Below are positions 1 to 5,733 of a DNA stretch of 6,711 bases, one piece after another. Where the stretch lies: assembly GCA_040902425.1 (NCBI GenBank), contig JBBDXI010000027.1:1-6711 (forward strand), in the 5' to 3' direction. This stretch comes from JBBDXI01 sp040902425. GTDB taxonomy: Bacteria > Planctomycetota > Phycisphaerae > Phycisphaerales > UBA1924. The notes beneath the pieces are model-generated. The model ran no database searches. It saw only the letters and a list, made by a program, of their open reading frames with translations, and had not been told where the DNA came from. Made by a program: the position numbers and the translations under genes. Every line of letters starts with the position of its first letter. The first letter of the stretch is position 1.

Positions 1-101
1 TGTTGGGGGGGGGGCGTGTGGGGGCGCGGGCGCATCCGGGGGGCGTGTGCGCGTCGGCCGGGGGCGTTGCTTCGCGGGCGCGGGGGCGGTCTACTGGGGG
101 G
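1..101. other. G-rich leader region upstream of the DinB gene
   Basis: No gene is visible here. The stretch starts with a run of ten G (5-14), followed by G-tracts at 20-24, 28-30 and 38-43 separated by loops of 5, 3 and 7 bases. This spacing fits the simple G-quadruplex pattern. The open frame of the downstream gene continues back through this region from a TTG at position 3, but the residues it would encode (Gly/Arg/Ala-rich) have no domain character. I therefore treat it as non-coding upstream sequence. No convincing -35/-10 promoter can be read in such GC-rich sequence. Confidence 0.4.
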
Positions 102-650
102 ATGGAGCCGCTGCGGGTCTATGACTATCTCGTGCTGGCGCGGGCGCGCGTGCTGGCGGCGGTGCGGGGGCTGAGCGCGGAGGAGTACGGGCGGGAGTTC
201 CCGATGGGGCCGGGGTCCATCGCGCGGACGCTGACGCACATCATGATCAGCGAGTGGTACTACGTGGCGCGGATGCGGGGGCGGGAGGTGCCGGAGTACG
301 CGCGGTGGCCGATCCGGTCGGAGGAGCCGCCGGCGTTTTCGGAGGTGGAGCGGGTGTGGGAGGAGCAGGCGCGGGAGACGCGGGCGGCGGTGGCGGAACT
401 GGCGGCGGCGCCCGGGCGCACGGCGGGGTCGCGGGCGTGGGAGGAGGCGCTCGAGTACCGCGTGACGACGGACGACGGGCGGCGGGTCGTCGTGACGGCG
501 ACGGCGGCGGGGCTGTTTGTGCAGCTGGTGCTGCACGAGGTGCACCACCGGGCGCAGGTGCTGAACATGCTGCGGCAGATGGGGGCGGGGGTGGAGGGGG
601 ACCTGGACTTCAATGCGATGATGTTTGAGCGGCGGGAGGCGGGGGGGTGA
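102..650 (+). CDS. DinB-like (DinB/YfiT-type) four-helix metal-binding protein
   Basis: This encodes a 182-residue protein of the DinB/YfiT-like putative metalloenzyme superfamily. These are four-helix bundles that usually hold a divalent metal on three histidines and include thiol-dependent transferases and damage-inducible proteins of unknown reaction. Seen in the sequence: an N-terminal helix ending in LTHIMISEWYY with His46, and a late helix LHEVHHRAQVLNMLRQMG with His145, His148 and His149. His46, His145 and His149 fit the family's metal triad. The length is typical, and no signal peptide or membrane segment is seen, so it is probably cytosolic. I chose the ATG at 102 because the domain begins right after it; the open frame upstream is low-complexity. 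Only a G-run precedes the start, with no proper Shine-Dalgarno. It is convergent with the SDR gene and apparently monocistronic. Codons end mainly in G, unlike the C-ending codons of the minus-strand genes. The substrate cannot be predicted. Confidence 0.85.
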   Translation: MEPLRVYDYLVLARARVLAAVRGLSAEEYGREFPMGPGSIARTLTHIMISEWYYVARMRGREVPEYARWPIRSEEPPAFSEVERVWEEQARETRAAVAELAAAPGRTAGSRAWEEALEYRVTTDDGRRVVVTATAAGLFVQLVLHEVHHRAQVLNMLRQMGAGVEGDLDFNAMMFERREAGG

Positions 651-672
651 GGGGAAGTCGATGTGGCGGCCG

Positions 673-682
673 NNNNNNNNNN
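673..682. other. Assembly gap (ten N) at the edge of a tandem repeat
   Basis: Ten undetermined bases lie 22 bp after the DinB stop codon and directly abut the 100-bp tandem repeat. A run of exactly ten N is a common scaffolding placeholder, so the true gap length is unknown. The likely cause is that the repeat could not be resolved, meaning that more repeat copies or other sequence may be missing. Confidence 0.95.
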
Positions 683-900
683 CCCTCCGGGCTCAAGAGA
701 AGAATGAAGAAAGAGGGGAGAGGGTGGGTTGCTACCAGGGCTCACGCCCTTCGCAACTGTCTGTCGCCCTGCGGGGCTGCGCCCCTCCGGGCTGAAGAGA
801 AGAATGAAGAAAGAGGAGAGAGGGCGGGTTGCTACCAGGGCTCACGCCCTTCGCAACTGTCTGTCGCCCTCCGGGGCTGCGCCCCTGCGGGCTGAAGAGC
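683..900. repeat. 100-bp direct tandem repeat, about 2.2 copies visible
   Basis: Unit 1 is 683-782, unit 2 is 783-882, and a partial third copy runs 883 to about 899. The period is exactly 100 bp. Units 1 and 2 differ at only four positions (694/794, 717/817, 725/825 and 771/871). Each full unit contains a small hairpin (AGGGC-TCAC-GCCCT, 737-750 and 837-850) and a nested hairpin spanning the unit junction (766-792 and 866-892; inner GGGGC-TGC-GCCCC, outer GCCC/GGGC). Between them is a purine-rich GAAGAATGAAGAAAGAGG tract. The array fills the space between two convergent genes and may help end transcription, although no U-tract follows the hairpins. Short open frames run through it but have no coding character. 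Its hairpin-rich style resembles repeats I remember from planctomycete genomes; I could not check this. Confidence 0.9.
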
Positions 901-905
901 GTTCG

Positions 906-1811
906 TCATCGCGCCGGCCGCTCGGCACTCGTGACCTTGTCGGCCATTCGCCGCAGGATGCGGTCGGTCAGGCCGGGCATGGCGACGCCGAGGGCGAAGG
1001 CCAGGCGCATGGGGAGGCTGGTCCAGACCTCGCCGGGGGGGTTGCGGTCGCCGCGGCGGAGGCAGCGGACTACGGCGTTGGCGACGGTTTCGGAGGGCTG
1101 CATGAGGAAGTTGGGGGTGCGGGGGGCGTGGCGGCCGCCGGAGCGCTCTTCGGATTTCTCGAAGAGCTCGGTGCGGGTGCCGATGGGGTGGACGCTGGAG
1201 ATGTGGATGCCGGTGCCGCGGAGCTCGATGCGCATGGCGCGGGCGATGTGGTCCTGGGCGGCCTTGGTGGCGGAGTAGTGGCCGTGGTAGGGCATGCCGA
1301 GCTTGGAGAGGCTACTGGAGCAGATGAGGATGTGGCCGCGGGGTTTCGGGGAGCACCGACTTCGTCCCAAAGCTGACGAAGTCGGTGGCACGGGGATCGG
1401 TGGCACGGTCGCCGGTGGCACGGCGAGCATGCGGTCGAGGGCGGGGCGGATGGTGTGGAGGGTGCCCCAGAAGTTGGTCTCGAAGATGTCGCGGAGGTCC
1501 TGCTCGGAGCATTGGTGGATGGGGCGCTCGAGGCCGTAGCCGGCGTTGGCGAAGACGGCGTAGATCGAGCCGAAGGTCTCGGCGGTGGCGTCGATGAGGC
1601 GGCGGCAGTCGCCCTGGTTGGAGACGTCGCCGGGGACGGCGAGGGCTCGCCCGCCGAAGGCCTTGATCTCTTCGACGAGCTGGTCGAGGCGGTCGGCGCG
1701 GCGGGCGCTGACGGCGACGGGCATTCCGGCGCGGGCGCAGGCGAGGGCGGTGGCGCGGCCGATGCCGCTGCTGGCGCCGGTGATGGCGATGGGGAGGGCG
1801 CGGAGGTCCAT
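906..1811 (-). CDS. Classical short-chain dehydrogenase/reductase (SDR) with a repeat-derived insert
   Basis: This encodes a 301-residue NAD(P)-dependent oxidoreductase with a Rossmann fold. Seen: the cofactor loop TGASSGIG (11-18); an Arg pair after strand 2 (R37-R38), which in this family favours NADP(H); D62 after the next strand; the NAG motif (89-91); the structural Asn N113; a catalytic Ser in the CSSSLS segment (about S166); and YSATK (Y179, K183). The substrate cannot be told. The C-terminal part (about 265-285) is fairly hydrophobic. I chose the ATG at 1811 because the first strand begins at once; the frame stays open upstream only through repeats. No Shine-Dalgarno is present (the preceding minus-strand bases are pyrimidine-rich). 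Oddity: about 26 residues (131-156), Pro-rich and then basic, interrupt the usually short link between helix E and the Ser-bearing strand. They are encoded by a triplicated 15-bp repeat plus a 13-bp-stem palindrome. All catalytic residues are intact, so the enzyme may still work. Confidence 0.92.
   Translation of the reverse strand: MDLRALPIAITGASSGIGRATALACARAGMPVAVSARRADRLDQLVEEIKAFGGRALAVPGDVSNQGDCRRLIDATAETFGSIYAVFANAGYGLERPIHQCSEQDLRDIFETNFWGTLHTIRPALDRMLAVPPATVPPIPVPPTSSALGRSRCSPKPRGHILICSSSLSKLGMPYHGHYSATKAAQDHIARAMRIELRGTGIHISSVHPIGTRTELFEKSEERSGGRHAPRTPNFLMQPSETVANAVVRCLRRGDRNPPGEVWTSLPMRLAFALGVAMPGLTDRILRRMADKVTSAERPAR
1353..1393 (-). repeat. Palindromic element A, in frame inside the SDR gene
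   Basis: A perfect 13-bp inverted repeat (CACCGACTTCGTC at 1354-1366; GACGAAGTCGGTG at 1375-1387) surrounds an 8-base loop. On the minus strand it is headed by CCGTGCCAC and ends in GTGCTCCC. The same head and tail occur in two other elements of this window (B at 5682-5723, C at 5814-5849), whose stems are unrelated in sequence. It lies within the SDR coding sequence and keeps the frame. It looks like a REP/MITE-like mobile or structured repeat. Confidence 0.85.
1384..1428 (-). repeat. Three tandem 15-bp repeats next to palindrome A
   Basis: The decamer GGTGGCACGG (plus strand) occurs at 1384-1393, 1399-1408 and 1414-1423, spaced exactly 15 bp apart, with varied 5-base fillers between. On the coding strand this yields the five-residue repeats VPPAT, VPPIP and VPPTS in the SDR. 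The repeated core is the conserved head of the palindromic elements, so the head appears to have been copied twice while the frame was kept. Confidence 0.85.
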
Positions 1812-1876
1812 CGGAGGAGGATAACGGGCCGCTGCGCGGAGCGATGCTGGCCGATGCGTGGGTCCGAGGAAGAGGG

Positions 1877-2007
1877 AACTCAGAGGCACCAGAGGGACCA
1901 GAGGGCACAGAGATAAAGCGAGGCGGGAGGAGAATCGGCGACGAGGTCTCTGCTCCTGTGGTTGTTTCCTCCTCTGGGCTCTCTGGTTCCTCTGGTTCCT
2001 CTGAGTT
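1877..2007. repeat. Inverted pair of 36-bp CAGAGG-rich repeats
   Basis: The left arm is 1877-1912, starting AACTCAGAGGCACCAGAGG. The right arm is 1972-2007, ending CCTCTGGTTCCTCTGAGTT. The reverse complement of the right arm matches the left at 32 of 36 positions. About 59 bp lie between the arms. Within each arm the short phrase ACCAGAGG recurs with a roughly 9-base period, so each arm is itself a degenerate tandem repeat. The pair could form a large stem in DNA or in a murJ-SDR read-through RNA. It is intergenic, and no transposase is present. Confidence 0.85.
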
Positions 2008-2041
2008 CGGCTGCTCGCAGGTGATCGCGTGGAGAGGAAGA

Positions 2042-2076
2042 GAGGCATCGAGGCAGGAGGCATCGAGGCATCGAGG
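2042..2076. repeat. Short overlapping GAGGCATCGAGG tandem repeat
   Basis: The 12-mer GAGGCATCGAGG occurs three times, starting at 2042, 2057 and 2065. The last two overlap, giving an 8-base period. The repeat ends 11 bp past the end of murJ (stop at 2090-2088), in the spacer before the SDR gene. I see no coding role. Confidence 0.8.
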
Positions 2077-2087
2077 ACAGAGCGGGG

Positions 2088-3767
2088 TCAGGCGGCGCGG
2101 CGGAGGAGCCAGCGGAGTTCGGGGGCTCCGAAGGCCGCGGCGGCGAGGGGGTATGCGGCGAGGCCGATGGCGCAGGAGGCGGAGAGGAGGAGGTGGTGGC
2201 CGGTCCACGTGGTCGGCGCCGGGAGGAGGAAGCGGATGACGATGACGGCGGCGCCCATCGCGAGGGCCGCGGCCGTGGTGCGGAGGAGGGCGGCTCGGGT
2301 GGGTGCGTCGAGGAGGGGGGCGGCGAGGGAGCGGGAGAGGAGGATCGCGAGGATGACGCATTGGATGGTGGCGGAGATGGTGGTGGCCCAGGCGAGGCCG
2401 GCCTCGCGGAGGGGCCAGATGAGGATGAGGTTGAGGGCGAGGTTGAGGGCGACGATGGCGAGGGCGACCTTCATGGGCGTGCGCATGTCGCCCCTGGCGT
2501 AGAAGGCGCGGGTGAGGACGTGGTTGAGGGAGTAGGCCCAGACGGCGGGGGCGAAGCCGGCGAGGACGGCGGCGGATCGGGCGAGGCCGCCGGGGCCGAA
2601 GCCGTGCCGGCCGCCGCCGAAGAGGACGGTGGTGAGGTCGGTGCGGACGAGGAGCAGGCCGATGCTGGCGGGGAGGCCGATGAAGAGGGAGAGGCGCAGG
2701 CCGCGGCGGAGGGTTGAGAGGAACTCGCCGGGCTCGTCGGCGTGGCGTGCGAGCATGGGGAAGACGGCGGTGGCGACGGCGATGCCGAAGACGCCGAGGG
2801 GGAACTGGTAGAGGCGCTGGGTGAAGGTGAGGATGGCGTTGGAGGCGTCATCCATGGGGTAGGCGAGGCCGAGGATGGTGGGGCCGACCCAGATGGGCCA
2901 CATGGCGAGGAGGATGTCGAGGAAGGCGTTGATCTGGAGGGTGCCCATGCCGACCAGGACGGGGACGAAGCGCCGGGCCATGCGCTTGGCGGAGTCGCGG
3001 GCGTCGCCGTAGGCGCGGGTCCACTGGATGTGGGGGCGGAGGAGCAGGGCGAACCAGGCGCACTGCGTGAGGCCGGAGAGGACGGTGGCGAGGCCGAGGA
3101 GGTAGGCGGTGGCCTCGGTGCCGAGCTGCCTGGTGAGGAGCGACCAGGCGGCGACGGCGATGATGAAGGCGTTGAGGAGGAGGGGGCCGGTGGCGGAGGG
3201 GCCGTAGCGCCCGTGGACCTGGAGCATGCCGCCGAGGATGGCCGCGGTGCAGACCAGGGGCATGAACGGCAGCATGAGCATGATGAGCTTGAAGGAGAGG
3301 GCGCGGGCGGGGTCGTAGGGGAGGAGCAGGAGGGCGGCGAGTAGGGCGAGCTCGATGAGGACGGTGAGGGCGGTGGTGACCAGCAAGAGCCAGAGGACGG
3401 TGAGGGATGCGAGTTGATCGGCGCGGCCGGGCAGGCGGGACGCCTGCCCCACTGGATACACCGAGGCGTCGGCCTTGTGGGCCTGGGCGTACTCGGGGAT
3501 GAAGGCGGCGGAGAGGGCGCCCTCGCCGAAGAGGCGGCGGAAGAGGTTGGGGATGGCGAAGCCGGCGTTGAAGGCCGAGCCGATGGCGGTTGCGCCGAAG
3601 AGGCGGGCGAGGAGGAGGTCGCGGGCGAGGCCGCCGAGGCGGGAGAGGAGCGTGACGCCTGAGAGGGCGCGGACGGCGCCGGCGAGGCCCGCAGCGCCCG
3701 GGGGAGGGGGCGTGGTGGTCGGGGCCGCGGGGGCGGGGAGGGGGTTGGTGGCGGGCCCGGCGGGCAT
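2088..3767 (-). CDS. murJ: Lipid II flippase MurJ (MviN family)
   Basis: This encodes a 559-residue polytopic inner-membrane protein of the MOP/MviN family, which moves lipid-linked peptidoglycan precursor (lipid II) across the cytoplasmic membrane. Seen: TLLSRLGGLARDLLLARLFG (39-58) and the signature IPNLFRRLFGEGALSAAFIP (72-91), then many hydrophobic helices, and QRLYQFPLGVFGIAVATAVFP in the middle, as in MurJ TM8. By alignment from memory with E. coli MurJ, the essential arginines R18, R24 and R52 correspond to R43, R49 and R77, and the TM8 Arg is present. The position of E. coli Asp39 is Ser64. The first ~28 residues are Pro/Ala/Thr-rich and lie outside the domain. The ATG at 3767 is the only good start before them, 25 bp after the antiporter gene, without a Shine-Dalgarno. 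An in-frame palindrome adds VYPVGQASRLPG (103-114) to the loop after TM2. The family is certain. Confidence 0.95.
   Translation of the reverse strand: MPAGPATNPLPAPAAPTTTPPPPGAAGLAGAVRALSGVTLLSRLGGLARDLLLARLFGATAIGSAFNAGFAIPNLFRRLFGEGALSAAFIPEYAQAHKADASVYPVGQASRLPGRADQLASLTVLWLLLVTTALTVLIELALLAALLLLPYDPARALSFKLIMLMLPFMPLVCTAAILGGMLQVHGRYGPSATGPLLLNAFIIAVAAWSLLTRQLGTEATAYLLGLATVLSGLTQCAWFALLLRPHIQWTRAYGDARDSAKRMARRFVPVLVGMGTLQINAFLDILLAMWPIWVGPTILGLAYPMDDASNAILTFTQRLYQFPLGVFGIAVATAVFPMLARHADEPGEFLSTLRRGLRLSLFIGLPASIGLLLVRTDLTTVLFGGGRHGFGPGGLARSAAVLAGFAPAVWAYSLNHVLTRAFYARGDMRTPMKVALAIVALNLALNLILIWPLREAGLAWATTISATIQCVILAILLSRSLAAPLLDAPTRAALLRTTAAALAMGAAVIVIRFLLPAPTTWTGHHLLLSASCAIGLAAYPLAAAAFGAPELRWLLRRAA
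3429..3449 (-). repeat. Palindromic element D inside murJ
   Basis: A perfect 9-bp inverted repeat (GGGCAGGCG / CGCCTGCCC) surrounds a 3-base loop, in frame within murJ. It encodes the centre of the peptide VGQASRLPG in the hydrophilic loop between TM2 and TM3, where other MurJ proteins have no such segment. Its ends differ from elements A-C, so it is another repeat type. I recall VGQAS-like peptides encoded by GC-rich palindromes in planctomycete proteins; this memory is unverified. Confidence 0.75.
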
Positions 3768-3792
3768 CAGGCGTGTATCGGCTTGGGGCCGC

Positions 3793-5274
3793 CTAGGCGA
3801 AGCAGATGAACACGAGCCAGTGGAGGACGAGGACGGGGAGGAGGATGAGGCAGGCGCGGAGGAGGTAGGCGATGAAGGAGGGCATGGGGACGGCGGCGGC
3901 CTCGGCGATGGCCTTGACCATGAAGTTGGGGCCGTTGCCGATGTAGGTCATGGCGCCGAAGAAGACGGCGGCGGTGGAGATGGCGTGGAGGGCGAGGTTC
4001 TTCCCGGGGGCGGTGGCGAACTCGTGGACGACCTGGCGGGTCATCTCCTGGTCGCCGATGGCGACCTGGAGGAAGTTGAGGTAGGTGGGGGCGTTGTCGA
4101 GGACAGCGCTGAGGGCGCCGGTGGCGAAGTAGAGGGAGGTGGGTGAGCCGATGCCGAGGCGGCTGCCGTTGGCGGCGAGGTAGGCGAGGGCGGGGGCCAT
4201 GGCGGCGAAGATGCCCAGGAAGAGGAGGGCGACCTCCTTGACGGGGCCGAAGGAGAAGTCGTTCTCGCGGAGGTACTCGCGGGGTGCGAGGGCGTAGGCG
4301 GCGCCGGCGACGAGGACCTGGAAGGTGGCGCCGATCGGGTAGCCGCGGATGTGCCAGAGGCGCTCGAGGAGCGGGTCGATGAAGACGCCGGCGATCATGA
4401 GGGCGAGGCAGACGAGGCCGACGGCGCCGCGGATGCGGAGGCCGGGCCTGGCGTGGATCTCCTCGTCGATGAGGGCCTCGGCGAGGGGCTCGTGGGCGAG
4501 GGGGGGGCCGGACTCGGTGCGCGCGGGGCCGATGCGCCAGTCGATGACGAAGAAGATGGCGAGGAGGATGCCGACGACGAAGGCCCAGTCGGCGGAGAGG
4601 TTGAAAAGGGTCCAGGTGAAGGGGACGCCCTTGAGGTAGCCCAGGTAGAGCGGGGGGTCGCCGATGGGGGTGAGGGAGCCGCCGACGTTGGAGACGATGA
4701 AGATGAAGAAGATGATGTGGAGGGGGCGGAGCCGCCCGCGGTTGATGCGCATGAAGGGGCGGATGAGGAGCATCGACGCGCCGGTGGTGCCGACGAGGTT
4801 GGCGAGGATGGCGCCCGCGGCGAGGAGGCCGGTGTTGAGGCGGGGGTTGCCGCGCCCGCGGAGGTCCACGAGGATGCCGCCGGAGACGATGTAGAGCCCG
4901 CCGACGAGGGCGATGAAGGAGTAGTACTCGACGAGGGTGTGGACCATGGTGTAGCGGCCGTAGGTGGAGCCGTGGAAGGGGGTGGAGAGGCCGGTGAGGT
5001 AGTAGCCGACGACGACGCCGCCGAGGAAGAAGGCGAAGTCGGGGTAGTGGCGGTGCCAGAAGCGGGCGTTGATGAAGGGCATCAGGGCGATGCTGCCGAG
5101 CAGGGCCACGAAGGGGGTGACCAGCCAGAGGGGGATGACGGGGTGGCCATCGTGGATCACCGGTGGGATCAGGGCGGTGATGAGCCAGCCGAGGCCGAAG
5201 CCGCCGGCGCCGGTGATGGCCCAGAGGAGCGGTCCCTGGAGGCGTCCGTGATGGGCGTGGTCGTGCGCGGCCAT
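3793..5274 (-). CDS. Sodium:proton antiporter, NhaD / citrate-transporter (ion transporter) superfamily
   Basis: This encodes a 493-residue polytopic membrane protein, probably exporting Na+ in exchange for H+. Seen: a short His-rich N-terminus (H4, H6, H8, H9); TM segments from about residue 16; then two symmetric hairpin/unwound-helix motifs typical of the ion transporter superfamily. The first half has ANLVGTTGASM (158-168) followed by SNVGGSLTPIGDPPLYLGY (195-213). The second half has a DNAPTYLNF motif (393-401) followed by TYIGNGPNFM (443-452). The SNxGGxxTPIGDPP form is the one I associate with NhaD-like antiporters rather than citrate or dicarboxylate carriers, but the substrate is inferred. 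An acidic, soluble loop (about 255-275) separates the halves. The ATG start at 5274 lies 12 bp after the VanZ-like gene and 25 bp before murJ begins, so co-transcription is likely. No Shine-Dalgarno is visible (upstream minus-strand bases are C/T-rich). Confidence 0.85.
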   Translation of the reverse strand: MAAHDHAHHGRLQGPLLWAITGAGGFGLGWLITALIPPVIHDGHPVIPLWLVTPFVALLGSIALMPFINARFWHRHYPDFAFFLGGVVVGYYLTGLSTPFHGSTYGRYTMVHTLVEYYSFIALVGGLYIVSGGILVDLRGRGNPRLNTGLLAAGAILANLVGTTGASMLLIRPFMRINRGRLRPLHIIFFIFIVSNVGGSLTPIGDPPLYLGYLKGVPFTWTLFNLSADWAFVVGILLAIFFVIDWRIGPARTESGPPLAHEPLAEALIDEEIHARPGLRIRGAVGLVCLALMIAGVFIDPLLERLWHIRGYPIGATFQVLVAGAAYALAPREYLRENDFSFGPVKEVALLFLGIFAAMAPALAYLAANGSRLGIGSPTSLYFATGALSAVLDNAPTYLNFLQVAIGDQEMTRQVVHEFATAPGKNLALHAISTAAVFFGAMTYIGNGPNFMVKAIAEAAAVPMPSFIAYLLRACLILLPVLVLHWLVFICFA

Positions 5275-5286
5275 GGGAGGGGGAGG

Positions 5287-5733
5287 TTACGCGCGGTCGG
5301 GGCCGCGGTCGCGCCGCTCCCGGCGGTCGAGCAGGGGGCGCAGGGCGAGGGCGCTGAGGCAGGCCAGCGCGATCCCGGCCACGTTGCAGAGCCAGTCGTC
5401 GACGCCGGGGTGGCGGCGGACCCAGGGGATGCCCTGGAGGGCCTCGTCGAGCGCGGCCCAGGCGGCGCCGAGGACGGCGACGGCGAGGATGTTGCGGATC
5501 GAGAGGGGGGGGCCGAAGAGGCCGGCGGCGATGAGCAGCGCGGCCCAGAGGGCGAAGACGGCGAGGTGGATCCAGAGGTCGGGGCGGCCCTCGCCGGGGA
5601 TTTCGAGGGCGGGCCAGTGGGTGGCGGTGAAGAGGGCGAGGGCGTAGAGGAGGAAAGCCCAGCGCGCGAGTTGTCGGGAGAGCACGGGTTTGGCCCGAAG
5701 ACGGGCCCAACCCGTGGCACGGTCCGCCGTCAC
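5287..5733 (-). CDS. VanZ-like family membrane protein
   Basis: This encodes a small (148-residue) inner-membrane protein with four likely helices (about 22-38, 54-71, 80-95 and 113-132). Family signatures seen: a polar/His helix start PDLWIHLAVFALWA (D52, H56); DEALQG (D96, E97, Q100); then R106/R107, D112/D113, N117 and G120, matching the conserved DExxQ...R...D...N..G pattern of VanZ-like proteins. VanZ itself gives low-level teicoplanin resistance; the role of most chromosomal homologues is unknown, and resistance should not be assumed. The C-terminus is charged. The start is uncertain. GTG at 5733 gives a 4-bp GTGA overlap with the parA stop, which favours coupling, but residues 4-20 are then encoded by palindromic element B. 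A second GTG at 5685, the last codon of that element, would leave the hairpin untranslated and still include the whole domain. The antiporter gene follows after 12 bp. Confidence 0.82.
   Translation of the reverse strand: MTADRATGWARLRAKPVLSRQLARWAFLLYALALFTATHWPALEIPGEGRPDLWIHLAVFALWAALLIAAGLFGPPLSIRNILAVAVLGAAWAALDEALQGIPWVRRHPGVDDWLCNVAGIALACLSALALRPLLDRRERRDRGPDRA
5682..5723 (-). repeat. Palindromic element B at the parA-vanZ-like junction
   Basis: A 15-bp inverted repeat (CACGGGTTTGGCCCG at 5683-5697; CGGGCCCAACCCGTG at 5702-5716) has one mismatch and a 4-base loop. On the minus strand it carries the same CCGTGCCAC head and GTGCTC tail as elements A and C. It starts 7 bp after the parA stop and covers the codons just after the VanZ-like GTG start. 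As RNA it would form a strong hairpin between two translationally adjacent genes. Confidence 0.85.

Larger units (their letters stand above)
1812..2087. promoter_or_regulatory. 276-bp spacer between murJ and the SDR gene; possible SDR promoter region
   Basis: This is the largest gap between the minus-strand genes. It holds an inverted pair of 36-bp repeats and a short GAGGCATC tandem repeat, listed separately. Open frames cross it but are made of low-complexity repeat translation. Because the spacer is long compared with the 12- and 25-bp gaps upstream, the SDR gene may have its own promoter here. I cannot identify a specific promoter box. The inverted repeats could also fold at the end of the murJ transcript. 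Confidence 0.35.

Noticed and set aside
3..101. N-terminal extension of the DinB protein from TTG at position 3
   Set aside because: The extra residues are Gly/Arg/Ala-rich with no structure, while the first DinB helix begins right after the ATG at 102.
407..418. GCGCCCGGGCGC palindrome in the DinB gene
   Set aside because: It is short and composed only of G and C in a very GC-rich gene, without the shared ends of the other elements, so chance is likely.
683..900. CRISPR array
   Set aside because: The unit is 100 bp and repeats whole, without unique spacers between short repeats, and no cas genes are present.
866..905. Rho-independent terminator for the SDR gene
   Set aside because: The hairpin at 866-892 is strong but no U-tract follows it in either direction, so I list it only as part of the repeat.
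729..1376. Small or medium plus-strand genes crossing the 100-bp repeats
   Set aside because: Starts recur in each repeat copy and the frames run into antisense of the SDR gene, with no domain signature.
1812..2063. N-terminal extension of the SDR to a start at 2063
   Set aside because: The added 84 residues are translations of the CAGAGG and GAGGCATC repeats, and the Rossmann strand begins immediately after the Met at 1811.
2202..2212. A CCACGTGG palindrome as a possible parS site near parA
   Set aside because: It matches only the central CACGTG of the parS consensus, lies inside murJ and lacks the flanking bases; no good parS was seen elsewhere in the window.
3767..5710. A 647-codon open frame on the minus strand overlapping the antiporter in another frame
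   Set aside because: The product is almost wholly Arg/Pro/His/Leu, a typical shadow frame. The antiporter frame carries the real motifs.
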